From: JAFNAG01 sp050011535
GTDB lineage: Bacteria > Acidobacteriota > UBA6911
Assembly (NCBI GenBank): GCA_050011535.1
Contig: JBEKIX010000001.1
Coordinates: 1 to 64,000, forward strand
Length of the DNA: 64,000 nucleotides
Direction of reading: 5' to 3'
Part shown: piece by piece, positions 34,295-43,429 of the stretch
Layout of the letters: each line of letters begins with the position of its first letter
Position numbering within the stretch: the stretch's first letter is position 1
Notes under the pieces: model-generated
Seen by the model: only the letters and a program-made list of their open reading frames with translations
Databases searched by the model: none
Told to the model about the DNA's origin: nothing
Program-made: the position numbers and the translations under genes

Positions 34295-36283
34295 ATGGCA
34301 CAAAGCATCGTGTTCGGTGTCGTGCTGGCGATGGCATTCGCCTTCTTCCTGCGCGGCTGCCTGCGCCTGCTGAGCCTGCTCAAGCTGGGCAAGCCTGAAG
34401 ATCGCAGTGATCGAATCGGCAGCAGAATCAGGAACGTGCTCACCGTGGCGTTCGGCCAGAAAAAGCTCTTGCGCGAGCCGCTGGCGGGTTTGATGCATTT
34501 TTTCATCTTCTGGGGATTCGTCATCCTGTTGTCTGCGATTCTGGAAGCCGTCATCGAGGGCTTCGCGCCGGCCTTTTCGCTGCACGTCCTGGGCACTCTG
34601 TTCTCACCCGTTGCAGCGTTGCAGGAGCTCGTGGGCGCGCTTGTGGTGATCTCCTGCCTTGCAGCGCTGGCCCGATGGTACTTTGTGCCACCGAAACGAT
34701 ACTTCGGTCCCGAGATCACGGGACATGTACGTCATGACGCCACTCTGATCCTCTGTTTGATTCTCGTCATCATGTTCTCCATGTTCGGAACGTTCGCGAC
34801 ACGCATGGCGCTGGCGGGCGACCTGCCACAAGCACGCTTTCTATCGGTGCGCGTGGCGCCGTTATTCACCGCGCCCACAGCGGCGCTTTGGTACGGAATC
34901 TTCTGGTGGACTCACATCCTGGTTGTCCTCGGATTCATGAATTATCTACCCTACTCCAAACACCTGCACATCTTGACCGCCGTGCCCAATGTGTTTTTCA
35001 CATCGCTGCAGCCGCGCGGACGCCTGAACAAACTCGATCTCAAGGATGATACTGCCGAAAAATTCGGCGCTGAAGACATCAGGGACCTCACCTGGAAACA
35101 GTTGCTTGACGGCTTCACCTGTACAGACTGCGGACGCTGCACTTCGGTTTGCCCGGCAAATCAGACGGGAAAAGCGCTCAGCCCCCGCAAGATCATCATG
35201 AACATACGCCAGCGCACGGCGGAGGTCGGGCCCCTTCTTTTAGCCGGGAAAGCGGACGCTCATCCGGACATCCTGGCACACCGGCTCCTGGACAGCTTGG
35301 TCGGTGAACAAGAACTTTGGGCTTGCACGACCTGCCGCGCCTGCATGGAGGAGTGCCCGGTAAACATCGAACATGTTCCCGCAATCATGGACATGCGACG
35401 CTTTCTAGTCTTGTCGGAGTCACGTTTCCCGGAGGAGCTGACGGGTACCTTTAAAAACCTGGAAACCAATTTTACCCCCTGGGCTTTTAGCCATGAGACT
35501 CGGGCCGATTGGGCCGACGGGCTGGATGTCAAGACGATGGCGGAGAGCGGCGGCGAGAATGTTGACCTGCTGTACTGGGTCGGTTGCGCCGGTTCCTATG
35601 ATCGTCGTTACCAGAAAGTCAGCCGCGCAATGGTCAAGCTGTTGAACGCCGCCGGCATCCGATTCGCCATTTTGGGAACCGAGGAGAAGTGCAACGGCGA
35701 CCCTGCACGCCGCGCCGGCAACGAATACCTGGCACAGATGCTCATCGCGCAAAACGTCGAAACCCTCAACCGGTATAAGGTAAAGAGGATCGTTGCGACC
35801 TGCCCGCATTGCTTCAACACGCTGAAGAACGAGTACCCGCAGTTTGGCGGCAACTACGAGGTGGTGCATCACACGGAATTGCTGCGGGGCCTCGTGCGCT
35901 CCGGGCGCCTCAAGGTTCCCCATGAAGGCGGAAAACACGTCACCTTCCACGATTCGTGTTACATCGGCAGGTACAACGGCATCTACAATGCTCCCAGAGA
36001 TCTGCTGGAGGCTTCCGGCGGACATTTGCTGGAAATGGCCCGCTCAAGAGACCGGGGCTTTTGCTGCGGCGCCGGCGGCGCGAGGATGTTCATGGAGGAG
36101 CGCGAGGGCAAACGAGTCAACATCGAACGAACCGAAGAGGCGCTCAAACTGCATCCGGACATGATCGCAACCGCGTGCCCCTTTTGCATGACCATGCTGA
36201 CGGATGGCCTGAAAGCCAAGGATGCGGATGAGCGCGTTCACGTCAGAGACGTGGCCGAGGTTCTCGCCGATTCTGTATCATAA
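34295..36283 (+). CDS. Membrane-anchored Fe-S oxidoreductase (HdrD/GlcF-like, two CCG domains)
   Basis: Protein of 662 residues. The first 240 or so residues form a NarI-like membrane region with about six helices. Two [4Fe-4S] motifs follow: CTDCGRCTSVCP near 275 and CTTCRACMEECP near 345. Two cysteine-rich CCG domains come next: CAGS ... CNGDPARR ... CPHCFNTL (about 430-510) and SCYIGRYN ... CCGAGGARMF ... CPFCMTML (about 550-640). This architecture is known from proteins that move electrons between the membrane quinone pool and a soluble partner such as ETF or heterodisulfide reductase-like enzymes. No partner gene is adjacent. It is followed by a large inverted repeat. Confidence 0.85.
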   Translation: MAQSIVFGVVLAMAFAFFLRGCLRLLSLLKLGKPEDRSDRIGSRIRNVLTVAFGQKKLLREPLAGLMHFFIFWGFVILLSAILEAVIEGFAPAFSLHVLGTLFSPVAALQELVGALVVISCLAALARWYFVPPKRYFGPEITGHVRHDATLILCLILVIMFSMFGTFATRMALAGDLPQARFLSVRVAPLFTAPTAALWYGIFWWTHILVVLGFMNYLPYSKHLHILTAVPNVFFTSLQPRGRLNKLDLKDDTAEKFGAEDIRDLTWKQLLDGFTCTDCGRCTSVCPANQTGKALSPRKIIMNIRQRTAEVGPLLLAGKADAHPDILAHRLLDSLVGEQELWACTTCRACMEECPVNIEHVPAIMDMRRFLVLSESRFPEELTGTFKNLETNFTPWAFSHETRADWADGLDVKTMAESGGENVDLLYWVGCAGSYDRRYQKVSRAMVKLLNAAGIRFAILGTEEKCNGDPARRAGNEYLAQMLIAQNVETLNRYKVKRIVATCPHCFNTLKNEYPQFGGNYEVVHHTELLRGLVRSGRLKVPHEGGKHVTFHDSCYIGRYNGIYNAPRDLLEASGGHLLEMARSRDRGFCCGAGGARMFMEEREGKRVNIERTEEALKLHPDMIATACPFCMTMLTDGLKAKDADERVHVRDVAEVLADSVS

Positions 36284-36340
36284 ACCCTGACTGTCTGCCT
36301 GCAGCAACATGGATTGGGTCCCTATGGAACAGTGACACAA

Positions 36341-36598
36341 GCAAACCTCGAAGACTCAAAGACTCAAAGAATCTCCAAAAGGCACCGGCTTCTGCGGCCC
36401 TGAAAGGGCCGGCGCTCCGCGCCGACATTTATTGGCGGAGCCTGGAGTCAAACGCGACTCAATCAGCCCAACATCGGGGCTAACCGGAACGGGGAACGCG
36501 TTTGCTTCCAGGCTCCGCCAATGAATGTCGCAGAAGCCGATGCCTTCCGCCCGACGGCTTTTCTTGGAGATTCTTCGAGTCTTCGAGTCTTTGCGGTT
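36341..36598. repeat. Large nested inverted repeat, copy 2 of family
   Basis: Left arm 36341-36395 (GCAAACCTCGAAGACTCAAA ... CGGCTTCTGC) pairs imperfectly with 36530-36598 (GCAGAAGCCGATGCC ... TCGAGTCTTTGCGGTT). An inner pair at 36423-36457 (GACATTTATTGGCGGAGCCT) and 36495-36530 (AGGCTCCGCCAATGAATGTC) extends it. The whole could form one cruciform of more than 100 bp per arm. It lies between the convergent genes ending at 36283 and 36701. The outer arms and the flank to about 36655 match 5704-5873. Confidence 0.85.
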
Positions 36599-36700
36599 AA
36601 TTTCGTCGTTGATCCGAAAGCACCACATCCTTGTTGCGGCTAAACAGTTGCCATTCGGCAAACCTTATCTGGCAGCAACCGACTTCAGTCCGAGATCCTC

Positions 36701-38329
36701 TCATTCAGTCCATTGCGTCCAGGACTGGAGCCGAGCTTTCAGCGCCGCCATGAACTGGTCTGCCACCGCGCCATCGATCAGGCGGTGATCGAAGGAAAGC
36801 GCCAGGTAGACCATGCTGCGGATCGCGATCGCGTCATTGATCACTACTGGTCGTTTTTCCAGACCGCCCACTCCCAGGATCGCCACCTGAGGCTGGTTGA
36901 TGATGGGCGTGCCGAAAAGCGATCCATAGATGCCGGGATTGGTGATCGTGATGGTTCCCTGTTGCACTTCCTCAGGCTTGAGTCTTTTTGTGCGCGCACG
37001 CTCGGCTAGATCATGAATAGCAAGGGAAAGTCCAGTAAACGACCTCAGCTGTGCATCCCTGATAACCGGGACAATGAGCCCGGTTTCCAGAGCGACGGCG
37101 ATTCCCACATTGATGGATTTCTTTAAGACGATCTTGTCGCCTGATACGGAACTGTTCAGGATAGGATAATCACGAACCGTGTCGACGAGCGCCTTGACGA
37201 AAAAAGGCGTGTAGCTCAGCTTGATTCCCTCGCGCGCCTCGAATTCATCCTTGTGCTTCACGCGCAGCTGGACAACGGCCGTCATGTCCACTTCAAAAAC
37301 CGTGTGCACGTGGGCCGAAGTCCGCTTGCTGAGCACCATGTGCTCGGCAGTCGCCTTGCGCATTGGGCTCATTGTCACCGTCTCAGTCTCCCCAAGGAAC
37401 TTGGGCATCTCCGCCGGTGGAACAGCCTCCTCGTGAAGCGGCACGGCCCTGGTCTCGTCGGCCGCAGGCCTTGCTAACGGCGGCGCCGGAACCCTATGCC
37501 CAGTCGGAGCCACAGGCGGGCGGATTTCAGGTTTCGGCGATCCAAGGTGAATCGGGGCGGGAGGTCTAATGTGAGCAGGTTTTGCTTCCATTTTCCCGGC
37601 TCGTTCCAGATACGCGAAAACATCTTCCCTGGTGATTCTCCCCGATGATCCGGTTCCCGTAACTGCGGCAAGATCGAGACCGTAATCACGCGCGATACGG
37701 CGAACCAGAGGCGACGTACGGATGTCCTCTGCGGGCAGCGGGGCGCGCTCGACTTCACGATCGCTGGCCGGCGGAGTTGCGGGAGCATCGCCTGCCACGG
37801 CCACCGGCGGCTCGGGCCCCGCCACCGCGGCACTCTCCGGGGCTGCCTCAGGAAGCATTGCCACGGGCGATGGCCTCGCCTGGAGCGAAGCGGCAGGCTC
37901 AGTCTCGGCGGATGGCGGTGTGATCGCAACCTCAAAAGCCTGTTTCTCCGATGATACCTGGGCTGGCTCGTCCGGCGCTACAACGGCCGCGTGGGAATCC
38001 GCAGCGATGGATTCGGCCGGTTCCACGGGGCCAGGTGAATCCACAATCTCCTGCTCTTCAATCGCCGGCCCGGCAGCGGACGGCGTTTCGCGAGCATCCT
38101 TGATGACAGCAAGCAGAGTGCCGATTTTGACCGTCGTACCCTCAGGCACGAGGATTTCTCCCAGCACCCCATCACCCGGGCATGCGATTTCAGAATCCAC
38201 CTTGTCCGTGGAAATCTCGAAGAGAGGTTCGTCGCGCACGACGCGGTCGCCTTCTTTTTTCAGCCATTTGGTAATCGTACCTTCAAAAATGGACTCGCCC
38301 ATTTGAGGCATGATCACATTGGTAGACAT
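36701..38329 (-). CDS. Dihydrolipoamide acyltransferase (E2) of a 2-oxo acid dehydrogenase complex
   Basis: Protein of 542 residues from ATG 38329 (GGGGAG upstream). A lipoyl domain spans residues 1-80 with the lipoylated Lys at about 43 (STDKVDSEI). A long Ala/Pro/Glu-rich linker follows, then the peripheral subunit-binding domain near 210-250 (TSPLVRRIARDYGLDL, GRITREDVFAYLE). The catalytic acetyltransferase domain has HRLIDG near the end (about 517), the active-site His/Asp. It transfers acyl groups from an E1 enzyme to CoA. It is the last gene of lpd-lipB-E2. The E1 subunits are not in the window, so the substrate (pyruvate, branched-chain oxo acids or another) is open. Confidence 0.9.
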   Translation of the reverse strand: MSTNVIMPQMGESIFEGTITKWLKKEGDRVVRDEPLFEISTDKVDSEIACPGDGVLGEILVPEGTTVKIGTLLAVIKDARETPSAAGPAIEEQEIVDSPGPVEPAESIAADSHAAVVAPDEPAQVSSEKQAFEVAITPPSAETEPAASLQARPSPVAMLPEAAPESAAVAGPEPPVAVAGDAPATPPASDREVERAPLPAEDIRTSPLVRRIARDYGLDLAAVTGTGSSGRITREDVFAYLERAGKMEAKPAHIRPPAPIHLGSPKPEIRPPVAPTGHRVPAPPLARPAADETRAVPLHEEAVPPAEMPKFLGETETVTMSPMRKATAEHMVLSKRTSAHVHTVFEVDMTAVVQLRVKHKDEFEAREGIKLSYTPFFVKALVDTVRDYPILNSSVSGDKIVLKKSINVGIAVALETGLIVPVIRDAQLRSFTGLSLAIHDLAERARTKRLKPEEVQQGTITITNPGIYGSLFGTPIINQPQVAILGVGGLEKRPVVINDAIAIRSMVYLALSFDHRLIDGAVADQFMAALKARLQSWTQWTE

Positions 38330-38422
38330 CGGTTCTCCCCCCTTCTCCCAAAGGATGACATGGTGATCTTCCCGCTTCAATGCGCCGTCCGCTTGGATGC
38401 CCGCTGAAAATTGAGAGATTTC

Positions 38423-39130
38423 CTATGACGTGCTGTCACGTACCGAATCGAGGAAACCCAAATCGGAGACCGAAACCATCTTGCGTTCGAATATCCGGCC
38501 GAAATGTGTCAGCAGTTTCTCTGCAACTTCCCGCACATCCACCTCACATCCCAGGATGGACTGCATCGAGGCAATTTGCTTTCCGTGGAGACCGCATGGC
38601 ACGATCAGATCGTAATACGAAAGATCGGTGTTTACATTGAGCGCCAGGCCGTGCCGCGTGATCCAGCGGCTGATGTGAACACCCAGAGCGCAGATCTTTC
38701 CTGAACTTGTCCAGACGCCGGTCAACTTCTCCTGGCGGCCGGCATCTATGCCGTATTCGCTCAGGACGCAAATGATGGCCTCTTCCAGGTTGCGCATATA
38801 TAGGTGCACATCCTGCTCGTGCCGCTCCAGTTTTAACAGCGGATAGCCTACGAGTTGTCCCGGGCCATGAAACGTGATGTCGCCGCCGCGGTCGATGTGA
38901 TGGCGGCTCACCCCGCGCATTCGGAGAGTCTCCTCGGAAACCAGCAGGTTGTTCCAATCGCCGTTGCGCCCGAGTGTAACGACCGGCGTATGCTCGAGCA
39001 GGAGCAGGACATCAGCAGCAAAACCTGCCTTCTTGAGCTCGCAGATTTTCATCTGCATGGCGAGCGCTTCCTCAAATCCCAAGCGCTCCGGAAACATGAC
39101 GGCGTAACAGGTGGTTCTAACTCCGTTCAC
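38423..39130 (-). CDS. lipB: Lipoyl(octanoyl) transferase
   Basis: Protein of 235 residues. GTG 39130, 8 bp after the lpd stop, was chosen because the long upstream frame is a shadow of lpd. The true start could instead be a nearby downstream ATG. Family motifs: LLLEHTPVVTLGRNG, RGGDITFHGPGQLVGYPLL and CGLHGKQIASM, where the Cys is the acyl-thioester nucleophile. It attaches octanoate from ACP to lipoyl domains, here most plausibly of the E2 encoded next. The grouping with lpd and E2 agrees. Confidence 0.9.
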   Translation of the reverse strand: MNGVRTTCYAVMFPERLGFEEALAMQMKICELKKAGFAADVLLLLEHTPVVTLGRNGDWNNLLVSEETLRMRGVSRHHIDRGGDITFHGPGQLVGYPLLKLERHEQDVHLYMRNLEEAIICVLSEYGIDAGRQEKLTGVWTSSGKICALGVHISRWITRHGLALNVNTDLSYYDLIVPCGLHGKQIASMQSILGCEVDVREVAEKLLTHFGRIFERKMVSVSDLGFLDSVRDSTS

Positions 39131-39138
39131 CGGCTTGC

Positions 39139-40542
39139 TCAAAAATGGATCGCCGCCCCGTAGATCGCCTCCGCCGCCTCCATGATCGCCTCGGAGACCG
39201 TCGGATGCGCGTGAATGATGTGAGACAGATCCTCTGCGGAAGCCTCCAGACCGATCGCGGCAGTTCCCTCGGCTATCAGTTCCGTGACATGAGGTCCGAT
39301 CATGTGAACGCCAAGAATCTGGTTGTACTTCTTGTCGCAGACGATTTTGACGAACCCGTCGCTCTCTCCCAGAATCGAGGCCTTGCCAATAGCCGCAAAT
39401 GGGAATCTGCTCGTCACCACCTCGTGTCCCCGGTTGCGTGCATCCTGCTCGGTCAACCCCACGCTGGCAACTTCCGGATAGCAGAATGTGCAATTGGGAA
39501 CTTGGTCGTAGTCGAGGGGTATGGTCTCCTCTCCCGCCAGATGACGCATCACCAGCATCCCCTCATGGGAGGCAAGGTGCGCCAGTTGTTGTGTTGGCGT
39601 CACATCCCCGATAGCAAACACGCCGGGCACGTTCGTTTCCATATGGCCATCCACCGGAATGGAGCCGCGAACGGTGGCCACTCCCAGTTTCTCCAGACCG
39701 ATTCCCTCGGTCACCGGCTTCCGTCCCACAGCAATCAGGGCTTTTTCGGCCGTCACGGTCTGTGTTTCGCCGTTTGCAGCTGAAATCGTCGCCACCACGT
39801 GCCCTCCGGTGATGGTGATGCCCTCCAGACGCGTGCCGGTTAGCAGCTTGATCCTCCGTTTGCCGAGCAGTTTGTGCAATTCCGCGGAAATGTCCTCATC
39901 CTCAAGAGGCAGAATGCGAGGAAGCATCTCGATAACCGTGACGTTGCTGCCAAAGCGGGCGAAGAGCGAGGCGAATTCGATTCCGACCGCGCCTGCCCCC
40001 ACAACGAGCAGTGATGAAGGAATACTCTCGAGTTCGAGGATCTCTTTGTTCGTCATGATGGCGTGGCCATCCAGTTCGAGGCCCGGAAGAAGCGTAGCTT
40101 CGGAACCGGTGGCGATTACGATGTTCTTTGCCTTGATCTCCGCCGGCGTCTCCCCCTCAACCTGGACCGTTCCCGGACCGGCAATTGTACCCTTGCCGAG
40201 GTAGGTCGCAATCCGATTCTTCTTCATCAAAAAAGCGGTGCCCATGGCCAGCTTTTTGACGATCTTATCCTTGCGAGCCTGGACCAGCCGAAAGTCTAGC
40301 TTGACGTCTCTGCACAGGATGCCGAATTCCCTACCCTTGAGAGCCTTCTCGTACAAGTCCGCGCTGTAGAGCATCGATTTGGTGGGTATGCATCCCCAGT
40401 GGAGGCAGGTGCCGCCGAATTTCGAGTACTTTTCGATTAATGCCACTTTTAGCCCAAGCTGGCTCGCCTTTATGGCCGCAACATAACCACCCGGCCCACT
40501 TCCGATAACAGCGACGTCGTACGTAATAGGTTCCGTGCTCAA
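39139..40542 (-). CDS. lpd: Dihydrolipoamide dehydrogenase (E3)
   Basis: Protein of 467 residues, a typical length. FAD-binding GSGPGGYVAAIKA near 14, redox disulfide GGTCLHWGCIPTK with Cys46 and Cys51, NAD-binding GAGAVGIEFASLFA near 182, and a C-terminal HAHPTVSEA with the catalytic His. It reoxidises dihydrolipoyl groups of the E2 and passes electrons to NAD. It is the first gene of the lpd-lipB-E2 cluster. The 305 bp up to the divergent gene at 40848 contain no gene I can support. Confidence 0.96.
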   Translation of the reverse strand: MSTEPITYDVAVIGSGPGGYVAAIKASQLGLKVALIEKYSKFGGTCLHWGCIPTKSMLYSADLYEKALKGREFGILCRDVKLDFRLVQARKDKIVKKLAMGTAFLMKKNRIATYLGKGTIAGPGTVQVEGETPAEIKAKNIVIATGSEATLLPGLELDGHAIMTNKEILELESIPSSLLVVGAGAVGIEFASLFARFGSNVTVIEMLPRILPLEDEDISAELHKLLGKRRIKLLTGTRLEGITITGGHVVATISAANGETQTVTAEKALIAVGRKPVTEGIGLEKLGVATVRGSIPVDGHMETNVPGVFAIGDVTPTQQLAHLASHEGMLVMRHLAGEETIPLDYDQVPNCTFCYPEVASVGLTEQDARNRGHEVVTSRFPFAAIGKASILGESDGFVKIVCDKKYNQILGVHMIGPHVTELIAEGTAAIGLEASAEDLSHIIHAHPTVSEAIMEAAEAIYGAAIHF

Positions 40543-40847
40543 GAATCACCTTCTATCGTTTCATGCCTGAAGAGTACCAGGTGCTGCCCCAGCTGACAAC
40601 GGAGACGGATACTATCACCCGCACAAGAGATGAGTCAAGGAACAGGGAAGCGTACTTCTGGCGGCGGGCAATGCTCCTGCCATAGAACCTTCCGGATCGA
40701 AGCATCCGACTTACCCGACTGCAAAAGCCCACGGGAAGCTCTGATGGGTTGTTTGATGCTTCGCCGCGCCGGGGCGCGGCGATTCCGGTCCCCGTTTCGC
40801 TCCCCCACTGTTGCACCTCGGGCTGCACTAAGGCATAATCGCGTGCC

Positions 40848-41645
40848 ATGGCGGAAGACATTTACGAGGAGATCGTCGACCTCCGGCGAAAGGGCCTGCG
40901 CGCCGCGCTGGCCACAATCATTTCGAGCCAGGGATCCACGCCGCGCAAAGGTTCGACCAAGATGTTGATTTATGAGGGCGGGCGGCGCACCGGCACGATC
41001 GGCGGAGGTTGCACCGAAAACGATGTTTGTCGCGAAGCAGTCGAGGCCATGCGGAGCGCCAGCCCGCGTCTGCTACACTTCGACCTCACCGGAGAGGACG
41101 CCGAGGATGGAGGCTTGATTTGCGGCGGATCCATGGAGGTGTACGTGGAACCTATCCTGCCTGACCCAGTTCTGGTGATATTCGGCGCCGGCCACGTGGG
41201 CCGGTGCGTCGCGGATCTCGCCAAAAGCATCGGCTTCCGCGTCACCGTGGTGGACGATCGCATCAAATATGCAAATCGTGATAGGTTCCCCGATGCAGAC
41301 ACCCTGGTTGTAGGCAGCTGGGAAAACGTTTTCAACCAGATTCAGGTCAACGATGCATCCTACCTTCTGATCGTAACGCGCGGGCATCAGTATGACCTGG
41401 TATGTTTGCGATATGCCCTCACAACGCCGGCCAAGTACATCGGCCTGCTGGGAAGCCGCCGGAAGATCCAGCTCTTTCGGGAGACGCTTGAAAAGGAAGG
41501 CGTGATTCCCTCTCAGCTCGCGCGTCTCCACGCACCCGTAGGGATCGCCATAGGGGCCGAGACACCGGAGGAGATTGCCGTCAGCATCGCCGCGCAGCTG
41601 GTAGCAGCACGGAGATCGAGCCTGGCGGCAAAGATCCAGTTATAG
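40848..41645 (+). CDS. XdhC/CoxI-family molybdenum enzyme maturation protein
   Basis: Protein of 265 residues. The N-terminal XdhC/CoxI domain has STPRKGSTKMLIY and GTIGGGCTENDV (about 30-60) and LICGGSMEVYVEP near 90. The C-terminal Rossmann domain has VIFGAGHVGRCVADLAKSIG near 107. Family members insert sulfurated molybdenum cofactor into xanthine-dehydrogenase or CO-dehydrogenase-type enzymes. No such enzyme is in the window; the next gene, 2 bp away, is a second nuoI. Confidence 0.88.
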   Translation: MAEDIYEEIVDLRRKGLRAALATIISSQGSTPRKGSTKMLIYEGGRRTGTIGGGCTENDVCREAVEAMRSASPRLLHFDLTGEDAEDGGLICGGSMEVYVEPILPDPVLVIFGAGHVGRCVADLAKSIGFRVTVVDDRIKYANRDRFPDADTLVVGSWENVFNQIQVNDASYLLIVTRGHQYDLVCLRYALTTPAKYIGLLGSRRKIQLFRETLEKEGVIPSQLARLHAPVGIAIGAETPEEIAVSIAAQLVAARRSSLAAKIQL

Positions 41646-41647
41646 AC

Positions 41648-42226
41648 ATGGCTTCCGAGGACCGTGTCTGGACATGGTTCCGGTGTTTGGCTATCATGTT
41701 TGAGTTTATGAATCAGGAACCTCTAAAGCCCCGAGAGCGCCTCTACATCGTCGAGGCAGCACAAGGACTGGCAATCACCGCACGCCACTTCTTCGCCAAC
41801 TTTTCCCGGCATGCCGTACGTAGTTTGGGATTCAACGTCGGGAAAGGCGGCACGGTCACCATCGAGTATCCGGAGGAGCGCAGACCCTATGCCAGCAGGC
41901 TGCGCACGCGCCACCGGCTCACGAAGCGAAAAGACGGTTCGCCTCGCTGCGTCGCATGCATGATGTGCGAAACCGTCTGTCCGGCACGTTGCATCCATAT
42001 CGTCGCCGTGGAAAATCCGGACCCCAACGTCGAGAAGATGCCCAAAGTTTTCGATATCGATCTTGGACAGTGTGTTTTCTGCGGCTTTTGCGTTGAAGTT
42101 TGCCCGGAAGATGCGATTCGAATGGACACGGGCATCGTCGAACTGGCTTCCTACACTCGCGAAGGCATGCTCTACCACATGCCTCAGCTCCTGACCTGGA
42201 AACACAATCAGGAATCAGGCGGCTAG
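41648..42226 (+). CDS. nuoI: Second NADH-quinone oxidoreductase subunit I-like protein
   Basis: Protein of up to 192 residues. The start is uncertain: 41648, 41696 or 41708 are all in frame and none has a clear ribosome site. A shorter start such as MNQEPLKPRERLY is plausible. The two motifs CVACMMCETVCPARC near 100 and CVFCGFCVEVCPEDA near 140 hold 2x[4Fe-4S]. It differs strongly from the nuoI at 28642 and has a longer N-terminus. Its stop shares the CTAG palindrome with the stop of the convergent Fur-rubrerythrin gene. It probably partners NuoB/NuoD copies encoded at 45578-47405. Confidence 0.85.
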   Translation: MASEDRVWTWFRCLAIMFEFMNQEPLKPRERLYIVEAAQGLAITARHFFANFSRHAVRSLGFNVGKGGTVTIEYPEERRPYASRLRTRHRLTKRKDGSPRCVACMMCETVCPARCIHIVAVENPDPNVEKMPKVFDIDLGQCVFCGFCVEVCPEDAIRMDTGIVELASYTREGMLYHMPQLLTWKHNQESGG

Positions 42227-43233
42227 CTCGATGCCGCTTGCAGATACGCAGACTTGCGTCCGATCGCGGCACAGCACTTCAAGCCGTGCTCCGCGAACCT
42301 CTGAAAGATACGCTTTCCCTCCGTATCCTCGAACTTCTCCGCGTATTCTTTGAAAAAGCCCGCGGCGCGCTTCTCGGCCTCCAGGGCGATCTCCAGCGCG
42401 CGATGCGCGTCCAGACGCATTTCCTTCTCGACCATGCCGGCAAGCGCGCCCGGAAACAACTGCTGCAACTCGGCGGGATTGAAGTGTAGAAAGATCGGCG
42501 CCTCCTCGATCCCTTCCTCCTGCCGGTTTAACGTCTCGAGCTCCACTTCCAGCTTCTTGGCGTGCGCTTCCTCTTCCCGCACCATGGTCTCAAACACCTC
42601 TCGTCCGGCCGGATCCTGATCGTTTTTCGCAGCGGACCGATAGAACTCCATTTCGAGCTCATGGACCGCCAGCGCCATTCTCAGGGCGTCCCGGGCAAAT
42701 ACCTTTTCCGTATCCGGTTTCGGTCCTTCCAGGACCGGACGCTGCTCACGGCAATCCTGGCACACGCCGTGGATCTGAATGCGAACCCCCTGCCGCAAAG
42801 GTTGAAATCGGTACTGGGTGACAATCGCCTGTTGGACTCTATCCAAGTCCGGAGACAAGAACTCGATGACCTTTTGGCACTCCGTACAGACGATGTGATG
42901 GTGCGTAGGGTGATGGTAACAGTGTTCAAACCGGGTCAACCCGTCTCCCAGGGTGATCTCTTTGGCGATTCCACAAGCAGTCAGGGATTTCAGTGTCCGG
43001 AAAACCGTCACAATTCCAACCTTCTTATCCTTCTTCTTGACCAGGGAATACACGTCTTCGACGCTCATGTGACCCTCGTTTGAAAGAAACGTCTCGAGGA
43101 TCAGCTCCTTCTGGTGGGTTTTCTTTAATCCGTGCTGGTGCAAGAACTCGTAGAACAATTCCTTTTCTTCTTCGACATTTATGGCAGCCATAGGAATGGG
43201 CCTCCCCGTCCCCTTATCTACTTCTTCGGTCAT
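42223..43233 (-). CDS. Fur-family regulator fused to a rubrerythrin-like ferritin domain
   Basis: Single protein of 336 residues from ATG 43233 (AAGGAAAG upstream). The longer in-frame start at 43689 lies inside the neighbouring methyltransferase and is rejected. Residues about 20-150 are Fur/PerR: HMSVEDVYSLVKK and VTVFRTLKSL for DNA recognition, HHPTHHHIVCTECQKVIEF for metal binding, and HGVCQDCREQ for the structural zinc. Residues about 165-330 form a four-helix ferritin-like domain with ELEMEFY and MVREEEAHAKKL (Glu, ExxH), as in rubrerythrin. The second half has ALEAEKRA but AEHGLKCC where a second ExxH is expected, so one metal site may be altered. Rubrerythrins reduce peroxide at a di-iron site. 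A combined sensor/regulator of peroxide or iron is inferred. Confidence 0.87.
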   Translation of the reverse strand: MTEEVDKGTGRPIPMAAINVEEEKELFYEFLHQHGLKKTHQKELILETFLSNEGHMSVEDVYSLVKKKDKKVGIVTVFRTLKSLTACGIAKEITLGDGLTRFEHCYHHPTHHHIVCTECQKVIEFLSPDLDRVQQAIVTQYRFQPLRQGVRIQIHGVCQDCREQRPVLEGPKPDTEKVFARDALRMALAVHELEMEFYRSAAKNDQDPAGREVFETMVREEEAHAKKLEVELETLNRQEEGIEEAPIFLHFNPAELQQLFPGALAGMVEKEMRLDAHRALEIALEAEKRAAGFFKEYAEKFEDTEGKRIFQRFAEHGLKCCAAIGRKSAYLQAASS

Positions 43234-43429
43234 CTTTCCTTGTGGCCTAAACCCATTATTATAACATTGTCGACCAATTTCAGGTTCAGGAAATCTGTAC
43301 CAGCCCTTTATTGCCAGGGAAGGTGTGGCTGAATTCTCTCGATTTTGAAATTCGAATTGGGGAAAAGAGGCGCGGAGCAGCCGCGCTGCGTGAGATTGAA
43401 TTCCAAATTCCAAAACAGCGGGAGCTGCC

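Noticed and set aside
33114..34337. Minus-strand open frame of 407 codons over the MDR gene
   Set aside because: It runs antisense to the Rossmann and GroES domains and through the 7-bp-unit repeat; it has no domain of its own.
40553..40861. Minus-strand open frame of 102 codons between lpd and xdhC
   Set aside because: It has no domain and fills the promoter gap of two divergent genes.
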